From Microvirga lotononidis (GTDB taxonomy: Bacteria > Pseudomonadota > Alphaproteobacteria > Rhizobiales > Beijerinckiaceae): a stretch of DNA of 64,000 bases. Below the pieces are notes generated by a model that was not told where the DNA came from, ran no database searches, and saw only the letters and a program-made list of their open reading frames with translations. The translations under genes were made by a program, and so were the position numbers. Position 1 is the stretch's first letter; each line of letters opens with the position of its first letter. Where the stretch lies: positions 2,244,001 through 2,308,000 of the forward strand of contig NZ_CP141048.1 of the NCBI RefSeq assembly GCF_034627025.1, written 5' to 3'. Of the stretch, positions 9,654 to 18,978 are shown piece by piece.

Positions 9654-10787
9654 TCAGTTGCTGCTTCCGCCGATCCAAGTCTGCCGCACGTGGAGGCTCT
9701 CGTCGAGAAGCACGAGATCGGCGCGGTAGCCGGGCGCGATGCGGCCCAGCTCGTGGTCGAGGCGCAGGAACCGGGCCGGGATCAGCGAGGCCATGCGCAG
9801 CACCTCGGGCAGGCCGAGGCCGAGCCGCTGGACGCTGTTGCGCACGGCGCTCGCCATGTCGAGGTCGGAGCCCGCCAGCGTGCCGTCCGCCGTCGTAAGC
9901 CGGCCGTCGCGGCGGTAGATCGTGCGGCCGTGCAGCTCGAAGCCGGTGAGATCGGTGCCGGTCACCGCCATGGCGTCGGTCACCAGCATCATGTGCTCCG
10001 TGCCCTTGGCGGCCATCGCCACGCGCAGGGCCGCATCGCTCACATGGTGCCCGTCGACGATGAGCCCGCACCAGGTGTCGGGGGTGTCGAGCGCCGCGCC
10101 CACCGGGCCCGGATCGCGCCCGGCCAGGGGCGGCATCGCGTTGTAGAGATGCGTGAAGCCGCGTAGCCCATGGCGCGCCGCTTCCACGATGGTCGCGTAG
10201 TCACCCGCCGTGTGCCCGGCGCAGACCAGCACGCCCGCTGCCGCCAGCCGCGCAATCGCCGCCAGGCCGGTGCGCTCGGGCGCCAACGTCACCAGCGTGC
10301 AGCCCTCGCTCAGCGCGGTCAGGATCGCAAGGTCCTCCTCCTTCATCGGGCGGATGAAGGCGGGGTTGTGCACGCCCTTGCGCTCGGGGCTGATGAAGGG
10401 GCCTTCCAGATGGATGCCGAGAACGCCCGGGACGCGCGCGGCCAGGGCCTGGCGCATCGCGTCCACGGCCTCCGCCATGGTCTCGCGGGTGTCGGTGATG
10501 AAGGTCGGCAGCAGGCCCGTGGTGCCAAAGGCCCGGTGCGCCGCGGCGATGGTGCGGATGCCCTCGACCGTGCGCACGTCGTTGTAGAGCACGCCGCCGC
10601 CGCCGTTGACCTGCACGTCGATGAAGCCGGGGGCGAGCAGGCCCTCGACCCGGCGCTGCTCGATGCCGGCGCCGAGATCCTGCGCGGGCGGCAGGCCGAG
10701 GATGCGGCCGTTCTCGATCACGACGGCGCGGCCGTCGAGCATGTGCGCGCCGTCGAAGACGCGGGCTCCCACGAGGGCGATCGGCAT
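9654..10787 (-). CDS. nagA: N-acetylglucosamine-6-phosphate deacetylase
   Basis: 377 residues; cytoplasmic metal-dependent amidohydrolase converting GlcNAc-6-phosphate to GlcN-6-phosphate and acetate. Visible family motifs: APGFIDVQVNGGGG near residue 55, GIHLEGPFISPERKG near 125 (metal Glu), AGHTAGDYATI, GFTHLYNAMPPL, IVDGHHV and VTDAMAVTG (catalytic Asp region). The frame runs far upstream, but the start is ATG 10787, which overlaps the SIS gene stop by one base (TGATG). Its partners are a kinase before it and a SIS deaminase, forming a GlcNAc route. Confidence 0.93.
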   Translation of the reverse strand: MPIALVGARVFDGAHMLDGRAVVIENGRILGLPPAQDLGAGIEQRRVEGLLAPGFIDVQVNGGGGVLYNDVRTVEGIRTIAAAHRAFGTTGLLPTFITDTRETMAEAVDAMRQALAARVPGVLGIHLEGPFISPERKGVHNPAFIRPMKEEDLAILTALSEGCTLVTLAPERTGLAAIARLAAAGVLVCAGHTAGDYATIVEAARHGLRGFTHLYNAMPPLAGRDPGPVGAALDTPDTWCGLIVDGHHVSDAALRVAMAAKGTEHMMLVTDAMAVTGTDLTGFELHGRTIYRRDGRLTTADGTLAGSDLDMASAVRNSVQRLGLGLPEVLRMASLIPARFLRLDHELGRIAPGYRADLVLLDESLHVRQTWIGGSSN

Positions 10788-11839
10788 CACACGGTCTCCG
10801 TCACCTTGCGCAGGCGCGGCGGGCTGTCGGGATTGCGGCCGCGCGCCAGGGCAATGGCATTCACGAGCGGATAGAAGCTCTGGATGAGCGCGATGGGGGC
10901 GAGATAGGGATGCGCGTCCTCGCCCCCCGGCAGGGCGACGCTGGCCGCGCCCTCGGCGGCGCCGGCGACGATGACGGGCACGCCCTGCTCGTTCAGCTTC
11001 GTCACGAGATCGTTGACGCCGCTCAGGGTCTCGTCGCGCTGGCTGAGCACCAGGATCGGGAAGTGGTCGCCCGCCAGGGTCCAGGGGCCGTGCATCAGCT
11101 CGGCGGCGCTCATCGCCTCGGCGTGCACGCCGGAGGTTTCCTTGAGCTTGAGGGCGGCTTCCTGGGCGACGGCGAAGCCCACGCCGCGCCCGACGACGAA
11201 CAGGTTGTCGGCGTCGGAGAGCACCGGAAGCGCCGCCGACCAGTCGGTCGCGGCGGCCTTCGCCAGCACGTCGGGCAGGGTGTCGAGGGCCTCGAGCAGC
11301 GCCCGGTCCTGCGACCAGTGCGCCACGAGCTGCAATCCGGCCGCGAGTGCCGCGATGAAGGATTTCGTGGCCGCCACGCTCTTCTCGGGGCCGGCGTGCA
11401 GCGGCAGCACGACCTCGCAGGTGGAGGCGAGCGGCGAGGTCGTGTCGTTCACGAGCGCGACCGTCAGGGCGCCGTCGTCGCGCCCGGCCTGGGCAAGGTT
11501 GAGGATGTCGGGGCTGCGGCCCGATTGTGACACGGCGAGGAAGAGGGCGTCGCGCATGCGCGGGCGCGCCTCGTAGACGGAGGTCACGGACGGACCGACG
11601 GAGGCGGTGACGAGGCCGGAATGAATCTCGAGCAGATATTTGACGAAGGTCGCGGCATTGTCGGAGCTGCCGCGCGCGCAGGTGACGGCGAAGGGCGGCG
11701 GGGAGGCGCGCAGGCGCTCGCCGAGCTCGCGGCACAGGGGCGCGTTGCTCTCAAGCAGGCGCGCCACGACCTCCGGCGCCTCCCGCGCCTCGCGCAGCAT
11801 GGCCGTCATGGAAGAAGCATTCGTATCAGGTATCATCAT
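10787..11839 (-). CDS. SIS domain sugar-phosphate isomerase/deaminase (NagB-II type)
   Basis: 350 residues with two SIS domains: the first around residues 45-180 (ARGSSDNAATFVKYLLE, AVSQSGRSPDIL), the second around 200-330 (VVGRGVGFAVAQEAALKLKE, AEAMSAAELMHGP). The pattern matches the isomerase half of GlmS without the glutaminase domain, as in the NagB-II/AgaS group. Predicted reaction: GlcN-6-phosphate to fructose-6-phosphate plus ammonia, completing GlcNAc use in an operon that has no classical nagB. ATG start overlaps the GntR gene by 14 nt; an inner Met at residue 11 is an alternative. Confidence 0.9.
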   Translation of the reverse strand: MMIPDTNASSMTAMLREAREAPEVVARLLESNAPLCRELGERLRASPPPFAVTCARGSSDNAATFVKYLLEIHSGLVTASVGPSVTSVYEARPRMRDALFLAVSQSGRSPDILNLAQAGRDDGALTVALVNDTTSPLASTCEVVLPLHAGPEKSVAATKSFIAALAAGLQLVAHWSQDRALLEALDTLPDVLAKAAATDWSAALPVLSDADNLFVVGRGVGFAVAQEAALKLKETSGVHAEAMSAAELMHGPWTLAGDHFPILVLSQRDETLSGVNDLVTKLNEQGVPVIVAGAAEGAASVALPGGEDAHPYLAPIALIQSFYPLVNAIALARGRNPDSPPRLRKVTETV

Positions 11840-12611
11840 TGTGCATCCGTTCGGGCTGGCTGATGGTCAGCTCGGCCACGAAATCATAGGCATCGCCCCG
11901 GTAGTAGGACGAGGTGAACTCGACGACTTCGCCCGCGGCGGTGAACGAGCGACGTTCGATGTAGAGCGCGGGACTCTGAGGCGCAACGCCGAGCAGCTCG
12001 GCCTGTTCCTCGTTGAGGAGAACCGCATGCAGGCGTTGCAGGGCGCGGGTCGGCATGAAGCCCTGCTCGTGCAGCACCGCATAGAGCGATTGCTTGACGA
12101 GGGAGGGATCGGGCAGGACCTTCGAGGGGATGACCGCGTTCTCGATCGCCATGGGAATGCCGTTGGCGAGGCGCAGGCGGTTGACGCGGCTGACGAGGTC
12201 TCCCGGCGAGAGGCCGAGCGCCATGAGCTCGTCGGTCGAGGCCTGCCCGGTCGAGCGGCTCAGCATCACGGCCGAGGAGTTCAGTCCGCGGGCCGACATG
12301 TCGTCGGTGAAACTCGACAGGCGTGACAGGGGCTGTTCGAGACGCATCTGCGGCGCGATGAAGGTGCCCGATCCCCAGCGCTGGACGAGCACGCCCTTCT
12401 GCACCAAGCCGGTAATGGCCTTACGCACCGTAACGCGCGAAATGCCGAGCTGCTTGGCGAGATCCCGTTCGCCCGGAAGGGCCGCATCGGCCTTGAGCGC
12501 TCCCTTGCGGACCGCCTCCTCGATGGATTGCTGAAGCTGGAGATAGAGCGGCGTGGGGTTGCCTTCGTCCAGGGGGACGAAGGCGAGAGGCTCGCTGGAC
12601 TGCTCGTTCAT
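11826..12611 (-). CDS. GntR/HutC-family transcriptional regulator with UTRA domain
   Basis: 261 residues. The N-terminal winged helix-turn-helix lies at about 17-85 (LYLQLQQSIEEAVRKGAL, RDLAKQLGISRVTVRKAI), followed by a UTRA effector domain (about 95-245, with RLRLANGIPMAIENAVIP and EFTSSYYRGDAYDF). HutC-type regulators such as NagR bind phosphorylated amino sugars. Lying within the amino-sugar operon, coupled to the kinase by ATGA, it most likely controls both this operon and the divergent ABC importer. The operator was not identified with confidence. Confidence 0.93.
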   Translation of the reverse strand: MNEQSSEPLAFVPLDEGNPTPLYLQLQQSIEEAVRKGALKADAALPGERDLAKQLGISRVTVRKAITGLVQKGVLVQRWGSGTFIAPQMRLEQPLSRLSSFTDDMSARGLNSSAVMLSRSTGQASTDELMALGLSPGDLVSRVNRLRLANGIPMAIENAVIPSKVLPDPSLVKQSLYAVLHEQGFMPTRALQRLHAVLLNEEQAELLGVAPQSPALYIERRSFTAAGEVVEFTSSYYRGDAYDFVAELTISQPERMHNDDT

Positions 12612-13489
12612 GGCCGCCGCTCCCGGAGGGCCATGCGGGCGAGCAGAATGGCGCCGTCGAGCGCGTCGGCCATGGGTTCCGCGATGGTTCGCTGCACGGG
12701 TGGCGAGAGCCAGGGACGGAGCGGCGCCGACAATCCGCCGAAGAGACAGATCGCGGGAGCGCCGAGATCGAGCAGGCGCATGCCGATCGCGCTCAGTCCG
12801 GCGGCCGCGTCCTCGATGATGGCGATGCCAAGCGGATCGCGCCGTTCCGCATGCTGCAGGACGAGCGGCGCATAGCGTCCGTAATCGGCCGGGCGGGCCC
12901 TGCCGACCCAGTCGACCAGGATTTCAAGGTCGTTCTTGAACTCGGCCAGAACCGCCTCGGAGAGCGGCGTCGAGGCCGTGCGGCCGTCATAGGCCCAGAT
13001 GCAGCGGCGCAGCAATTCGCGCCCGATGGAGGCGCCGCTGCCTTCATCGGAAATCTCGTAGCCCCAGCCGCCGACATAATGGCACTGGCCGCTGGTACCG
13101 CCATAGCCGCAGGAGCCGGTGCCGACGATCAGGATGGCCCCGTCGCCGCCGTTGAAGGCGCCGAGCCAGGCCGTGTGGGCGTCGGTCTCGATCTCGAAGG
13201 AGGCGAAGGGATGAGCGTGCGACAGAAGGCGCTCGACCGCGCTGGTCTGCCCGGCACCGGCCGCTCCCATGCCGGCATGGATGCGCTCGAGATCGCTCTC
13301 CTGAAGCCCCGCCTGCGCGAGCGCCTCGCGGCAGGCGGTCAGGAGCGAGTTCCAGACCAGTTCGGGATCGAGGCGTAAGTTGGACGGACCGCCCGTTCCC
13401 TCGCCCAGAAGCGTTCCCTTCGCATCGCGCAGCCGGGCCCGGCACTTGGTGCCGCCACCGTCAATGCCAAGGAACAGAAGGTCGGTCAT
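12608..13489 (-). CDS. BadF/BadG/BcrA/BcrD-type ATPase, probable N-acetylglucosamine kinase
   Basis: 293 residues of the ASKHA fold. The phosphate-1 motif FLGIDGGGTKCRARL is at the N-terminus; the phosphate-2/adenosine region has AILIVGTGSCGYG near 110-120 and LFGGLSAPLRPW near the end. The frame extends 15 codons upstream, but MTDLLFLGIDGGGTK is the natural start. Bacterial relatives phosphorylate GlcNAc at C6. With NagA and the SIS deaminase downstream, that role fits well. First gene of the leftward operon, whose promoter must lie in 13490-13853. Confidence 0.88.
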   Translation of the reverse strand: MTDLLFLGIDGGGTKCRARLRDAKGTLLGEGTGGPSNLRLDPELVWNSLLTACREALAQAGLQESDLERIHAGMGAAGAGQTSAVERLLSHAHPFASFEIETDAHTAWLGAFNGGDGAILIVGTGSCGYGGTSGQCHYVGGWGYEISDEGSGASIGRELLRRCIWAYDGRTASTPLSEAVLAEFKNDLEILVDWVGRARPADYGRYAPLVLQHAERRDPLGIAIIEDAAAGLSAIGMRLLDLGAPAICLFGGLSAPLRPWLSPPVQRTIAEPMADALDGAILLARMALRERRP

Positions 13490-13853
13490 GCAATGGGATC
13501 TCGGAGTCGATCTTACGGACAGGCACCATGCCACTTAATGTCCAGTTCGGGAAGGGGCACCGGGATGGAAACCCCAGCCGTGTTGTCCACAGGCCCGTCA
13601 ACGAACATTTCCCAAGAGCGCAAAGCAACGGAAAAGCAGAGCCGGCAAAATGTGCACCGTGTCCATAAAGAGGAGTTGTCTTTGGTTTTTGCCGATACCA
13701 ATATGAGGTCACTTGTCCAAAGAGCCTTCCGGTGGAACAGTCAGGCTGGTCCGTCGGCGGGCACAAGAATGCAATAAATCGGCACGGGACAATCAGAAGG
13801 CCATCATCATCAGGGGCGTCCAGAGCGCCTCTCGGTCACGGAGGAAGAAGACG
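13490..13853. promoter_or_regulatory. Divergent promoter region of the amino-sugar operon and ABC importer
   Basis: 364 bases without a supported gene, separating the kinase (leftward) and the sugar receptor (rightward). It is AT-richer than its surroundings. TTGGT (13682-13686) and ACCAA (13697-13701) form a short inverted repeat that could be an operator half-site pair for the GntR regulator; that is a weak suggestion. A good ribosome binding site, GGAGGAAGAAG, directly precedes the receptor ATG. Confidence 0.5.
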
Positions 13854-15143
13854 ATGAAGAAACTCCATTCGAAAGCGTTTCTGCGCCGCGCAGGACGGCT
13901 GCTCGCGGGCGCCTCGGTGGCCGCGTCGGCCCTTGCTTTCGCCCATGCCGCGTCCGCCCAGACGCTCACCATCGAGAGCTGGCGCAACGACGACGCGGAT
14001 GTCTGGAACACCAAGATCATTCCGGCCTTCAACAAGAAGCACCCCGACATCAAGGTGCAGTTCAAGGCCGACCCGCCGACCGAGTACAACGCCGCCCTGA
14101 ACGCGCGTCTTGCCGGCGGCACGGCGGGCGACCTCATCACCTGCCGCCCGTTCGACGCCTCCCTGGACCTGTTCAAGAAGGGCAGCCTGGTCTCCGTCAA
14201 CGACGTGAAGGGCATCGAGAACTTTTCCGACGTGGCCAAGAGCGCCTGGTCCACGGACGACGGCAAGACCACGTTCTGCATGCCGATGGCCTCGGTGATC
14301 CACGGCTTCGTCTTCAACAAGGAGATCTTCGACGAGCTGAAGCTCACGCCGCCGAAGACGGTGGCCGAGTTCCACGCGGTGCTCGACAAGATCAAGGCCG
14401 ACGGCAAGTACACGCCGATCGCCATGGGCACGGCCGATCAATGGGAGGCCGCCACCATGGGCTTCCAGAACATCGGCGTGAACTACTGGAAGGGCGAGGA
14501 GGGCCGCAAGGCGCTCATCGAGGGCAAGCAGAAATTCACCGACCCGGCCTATGTGGACGTGTTCAAGGAACTGGCGAGCTGGGCGCCCTACATGGGCGAC
14601 GGCTACAAGTCGCAGAAATATCCGGACACGCAGAACCTGTTCACGCTCGGCCGCGCGGCGATCTACCCGGCCGGCTCCTGGGACGTGCCGATCTTCCGCA
14701 AGCAGGCCGATTTCCAGTTCGACGCCTTCGCGCCGCCGGTCGTGAAGGACGGCGACAAGTGCTACATCAGCGACCACACGGATATCGCGATCGGCATCAA
14801 CGCCAAGTCCAAGAACATGGACGCGGCCAAGGCCTTCCTGTCGTGGGTGGCCTCGCCTGAATTCGCCGAGATCTACGCCAACGAGCTGCCGGGCTTCTTC
14901 CCGCTCTCCAAGGCGAAGGTCGAGGTGAAGGACCCGGTCGCGGCGAAGTTCGTCGGCTGGCGCGGCACCTGCGAAAGCTCGATCCGCAACTCCTACCAGA
15001 TCCTGTCGCGCGGCACGCCGAACCTCGAGAACGAGCTTTGGAACGTGAGCGCCCAGGTGATGAACGGCAGCATGAAGCCGGAAGAGGCCGCCAAGAAGGC
15101 CGAGGACGGCCTCGCCAGCTGGTATGAGCCGCACAAGAAGTAA
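13854..15143 (+). CDS. Sugar ABC transporter substrate-binding protein, family 1
   Basis: 429 residues, ATG preceded by GGAGGAAGAAG. The signal peptide is clear: a basic N-terminus (MKKLHSKAFLRRAGR), a hydrophobic core, and likely cleavage after AASA before QTLTIESWRN. The mature protein is a family-1 solute receptor (IIPAFNKKHPDIKVQFK; GRAAIYPAGSWDVPIF; SWVASPEFAEIYANELPGFFP). Two MalF/MalG-type permeases and a MalK-type ATPase follow. Adjacent amino-sugar catabolic genes suggest GlcNAc or chito-oligosaccharides as ligand. A terminator-like hairpin follows the stop. Confidence 0.94.
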   Translation: MKKLHSKAFLRRAGRLLAGASVAASALAFAHAASAQTLTIESWRNDDADVWNTKIIPAFNKKHPDIKVQFKADPPTEYNAALNARLAGGTAGDLITCRPFDASLDLFKKGSLVSVNDVKGIENFSDVAKSAWSTDDGKTTFCMPMASVIHGFVFNKEIFDELKLTPPKTVAEFHAVLDKIKADGKYTPIAMGTADQWEAATMGFQNIGVNYWKGEEGRKALIEGKQKFTDPAYVDVFKELASWAPYMGDGYKSQKYPDTQNLFTLGRAAIYPAGSWDVPIFRKQADFQFDAFAPPVVKDGDKCYISDHTDIAIGINAKSKNMDAAKAFLSWVASPEFAEIYANELPGFFPLSKAKVEVKDPVAAKFVGWRGTCESSIRNSYQILSRGTPNLENELWNVSAQVMNGSMKPEEAAKKAEDGLASWYEPHKK

Positions 15144-15161
15144 GAGCCGACACGCGACAGG

Positions 15162-15196
15162 GCGGGCCGCTTCCGAAAGGCGGCCCGCTTTTCCTT
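15162..15196 (+). terminator. Attenuator-like hairpin after the sugar receptor gene
   Basis: Perfect 9-bp stem GCGGGCCGC (15162-15170) / GCGGCCCGC (15180-15188), 9-nt loop, followed by TTTTCCTT. It lies between receptor and permease genes, the same placement as the hairpin at 1291. Confidence 0.7.
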
Positions 15197-15216
15197 CTCC
15201 TTCGGCCCGGAGCAGC

Positions 15217-16179
15217 ATGACGGATCTCACGGCTTCACAGGTTCGGTCGACGGATGCGGGGCGGGTCCGCTCGCGCTTTCCCGTCCATATCGCGGTCTTT
15301 CTCGCGCCGGCGGTTGCGATCTACACGCTGTTCTCGATCTATCCGCTGATCGACACGATCCGCCTGAGCCTTTACGCGGGCGACGAGGCCGGCATCCGCA
15401 GCTTCGTCGGGCTGCAGAACTTCCGCACCCTGCTGGCCGATCCCAACTGGTCGGGTCAGTTCTGGAACGCGCTGCGCAACAACCTGATCTTCTTCCTGAT
15501 CCACATGGTGGTGCAGAACGGCATCGGCCTGGGGCTCGCCATGCTGCTCAGCCTGCCGCGCCTCACCGGCGGCAGCCTCTACCGCACGCTCATCTTCCTG
15601 CCCACCATGCTGTCCGTCGTCATCATCGGCTTCATCTGGCAGCTCATCCTCAATCCGCTCTGGGGCATCGCACCGAGCCTTCTCAAGGCCGTGGGCCTGG
15701 GGAGCCTCTTCGGTCCCTGGCTCGGCCAGGAATCGACCGCCCTGCTCACCGTCTCGCTCATCTCGGTCTGGCAGTTCGTCGGCATTCCCATGATGCTGAT
15801 CTATGCGGCGCTCCTGAACATTCCCGACGATCTCCTCGACGCCGCCACCGTCGACGGGGCGGGGCCCTTCAGCGTGTTCTGGTTCGTGCGCCTGCCGCTC
15901 ATCCTGCCGACGCTCGGCGTCGTGTCGATCCTCACCTTCGTCGCCAACTTCAATGCGTTCGACCTGATCTACGCGATCAAGGGCGCGCTCGCGGGCCCAA
16001 ACTTCTCGACCGACATTCTCGGCACGTTCTTCTACCGCACCTTCTTCGGCTTCCAGCTCCAGGTCGGCAGTCCGACCATGGGAGCCGCGGTGGCGACCGC
16101 CATGCTCGTCATCATCCTGATCGGCGTGCTGATCTATCTCTTCGGCGTGCAGCGGCGGCTGCAGCGGCACACGTTCTGA
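15217..16179 (+). CDS. Sugar ABC transporter permease, MalF/UgpA type
   Basis: 320 residues. The frame is open further upstream, but ATG 15217 (MTDLTASQVRSTDAGRV) is the sensible start. Six membrane helices are visible, the first at about residues 27-47 (VFLAPAVAIYTLFSIYPLI). The EAA docking loop appears as DDLLDAATVDGAGPFSVFW near 205-223. It forms the channel with the next gene, 7 nt downstream. Confidence 0.93.
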   Translation: MTDLTASQVRSTDAGRVRSRFPVHIAVFLAPAVAIYTLFSIYPLIDTIRLSLYAGDEAGIRSFVGLQNFRTLLADPNWSGQFWNALRNNLIFFLIHMVVQNGIGLGLAMLLSLPRLTGGSLYRTLIFLPTMLSVVIIGFIWQLILNPLWGIAPSLLKAVGLGSLFGPWLGQESTALLTVSLISVWQFVGIPMMLIYAALLNIPDDLLDAATVDGAGPFSVFWFVRLPLILPTLGVVSILTFVANFNAFDLIYAIKGALAGPNFSTDILGTFFYRTFFGFQLQVGSPTMGAAVATAMLVIILIGVLIYLFGVQRRLQRHTF

Positions 16180-16186
16180 GGACGCC

Positions 16187-17020
16187 ATGGGAACAACCGT
16201 CAGGCCCGGCCGCATCGCCGTTCACATCGCCTTGATTCTCTACACGATCCTGGCGCTCGGACCGATCCTCCTCATCCTGGTCAACGCCTTCAAGACGCGG
16301 CGCGCGATCTTCGCCGATCCGCTCGGGCTGCCCAACGGCCAGACCTTCACCACCATCGGGTTCGACCGGGTTTTCGCCAATGCGGATTTCGGGCTCTATT
16401 TCTTCAACAGCCTGACGGTCACCTTGGTCTCCCTCGTGCTGATCGTGCTCATCGGCGCCATGGCCGCCTGGGCGCTGACGGAATACAGGTTTCCCGGCAA
16501 CACGCTGCTGAGCCTCTATCTTGCCATCGGCATCATGGTGCCGATCCGCCTCGGCAGTGTCAGTATCCTGCGCATGATGGTGGAGCTGAACCTCGTCAAC
16601 ACGCTCACGGCGCTGATCCTCGTCTACGTGGCACAAGGCTTGCCGCTCGCCATCCTGATCCTCGGCGAGTTCATCCAGCAGATCCCGAAGGACCTGCGCG
16701 ATGCGGCCCGCTGCGACGGGGTGAGCGAATACCGGATCTTCTTCAGCATCATCCTGCCGCTCATCAGCCCGGCCATCGCGACGGTGGCCGTGTTCACCAT
16801 GGTGCCGGTCTGGAACGATCTCTGGTTCCCGCTGATCCTGGCGCCCGGCGACGGCAAGCAGACGATCACCCTGGGCGTCCAGCAATTCATCGGCCAGTAC
16901 GTGACGGACTGGAACGCTGTTCTCGCCTCGCTCACCCTGGCGATCGCTCCCGTGCTCGTCCTTTATCTCGTCTTCTCGCGCTATCTCGTGCGTGGCCTCA
17001 CGGCCGGCGCGGTGAAGTGA
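16187..17020 (+). CDS. Sugar ABC transporter permease, MalG/UgpE type
   Basis: 277 residues, ATG start 7 nt after the first permease. Helices are visible at about residues 10-30, 72-95, 108-130, 140-165 and 240-265. The EAA loop is KDLRDAARCDGVSEYRIFF near 168-186, and the C-terminal SRYLVRGLTAGAVK is characteristic of MalG-type proteins. Confidence 0.93.
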   Translation: MGTTVRPGRIAVHIALILYTILALGPILLILVNAFKTRRAIFADPLGLPNGQTFTTIGFDRVFANADFGLYFFNSLTVTLVSLVLIVLIGAMAAWALTEYRFPGNTLLSLYLAIGIMVPIRLGSVSILRMMVELNLVNTLTALILVYVAQGLPLAILILGEFIQQIPKDLRDAARCDGVSEYRIFFSIILPLISPAIATVAVFTMVPVWNDLWFPLILAPGDGKQTITLGVQQFIGQYVTDWNAVLASLTLAIAPVLVLYLVFSRYLVRGLTAGAVK

Positions 17021-17045
17021 CGATTCATGGTTGGAATTGACCGCG

Positions 17046-18137
<1,092 letters not shown>

Positions 18138-18171
18138 CGCCGCACTCCGGCCGGAAATGACACCCACCGAT

Positions 18172-18259
18172 GTCATGGCCGGGCTTGTCCCGGCCATCCC
18201 GATACGCTGAAACGCCGCGCCTTTCCGATCAAGATCACCGGGACGAGCCCGGTGATGAC
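18172..18259. repeat. REP/BIME-like paired hairpins
   Basis: Two hairpins between convergent genes: ATGGCCGGG-CTTGT-CCCGGCCAT (18175-18197) and ATCACCGGG-ACGAG-CCCGGTGAT (18234-18256). The outer GTCAT/ATGAC ends also pair, so the whole 88 nt can fold as one element. This mosaic resembles Rhizobiales REP elements. It can act as a bidirectional terminator. Confidence 0.75.
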
Positions 18260-18276
18260 GTGGTGTTTGTCATCCC

Positions 18277-18978
18277 TCACGAATTCGACACAGCCGCCGC
18301 AATCCTCGGCGCGAGCGCGCTCGTGAGAATGTCGGCGGGTTTGCCTGAGGACACGACGCGTCCGTCGGCCACGAAGGCCATCTGGTCGGCCACATCGGCC
18401 ACGTCCTCGGGCGTGTGGATCGTCATGAGGATCGTGACCGGGCGCCTGCGCCGCAGGGAATCGACGAGCAGGATCATGTCGCGGCGGAGCGCAGGATCGA
18501 GGCTGCTGAAGGGCTCGTCGAGGAGAATGAGCGGACGGCCGGAGACGAGCGCGCGCGCCAGCGCCACCCGCTGACGCTGCCCACCCGACATCTCGCCCGG
18601 CTTGCGATCGTCGAATCCGTCGAGGCCGACAGCATCGAGCATCTCGCCGACGAGGCGCTTCTCGTCCGCGCTCAAGCGCAGGGAAGGGCGCAGGCCCAGG
18701 CCGACATTCTGCGCGGCGCTCAGATGCGGAAACAGGTTGTGGTCCTGGAACACGATGGCCGCCGGGCGCTTGGCCGGCTCCAGCGGCAGGAGATCTTGTC
18801 CGTCGAAGGTCAGGGTGCCGCTCTCAGGGACCTCGAACCCGGCGATCATGTGGAGCAGGGTGGTCTTGCCGCCGCCCGACGGGCCGATGACGGCGCAGAG
18901 ATGTCCCGCCGGCACGGTCAGCGTGTAATCGGCCGCGAAATCCGGCCAGGTCAGGCGGCAATTCTCAATCACCAGCAT
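18277..18978 (-). CDS. thiQ: Thiamine ABC transporter ATP-binding protein
   Basis: 233 residues. Walker [17 protein letters not shown] near 32-47, signature [15 protein letters not shown], Walker [17 protein letters not shown]. The short form without a TOBE domain is typical of ThiQ. It is the third gene of an operon with permease ThiP (14-nt overlap) and receptor ThiB, led by a TPP riboswitch, so it powers uptake of thiamine or its phosphates across the inner membrane. Confidence 0.94.
   Translation of the reverse strand: MLVIENCRLTWPDFAADYTLTVPAGHLCAVIGPSGGGKTTLLHMIAGFEVPESGTLTFDGQDLLPLEPAKRPAAIVFQDHNLFPHLSAAQNVGLGLRPSLRLSADEKRLVGEMLDAVGLDGFDDRKPGEMSGGQRQRVALARALVSGRPLILLDEPFSSLDPALRRDMILLVDSLRRRRPVTILMTIHTPEDVADVADQMAFVADGRVVSSGKPADILTSALAPRIAAAVSNS

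Noticed and set aside
13682..13701. TTGGT...ACCAA inverted repeat as the GntR operator
   Set aside because: Arms of only five bases; it does not match a HutC-type consensus well and could be chance, so it is mentioned only within the promoter-region entry.
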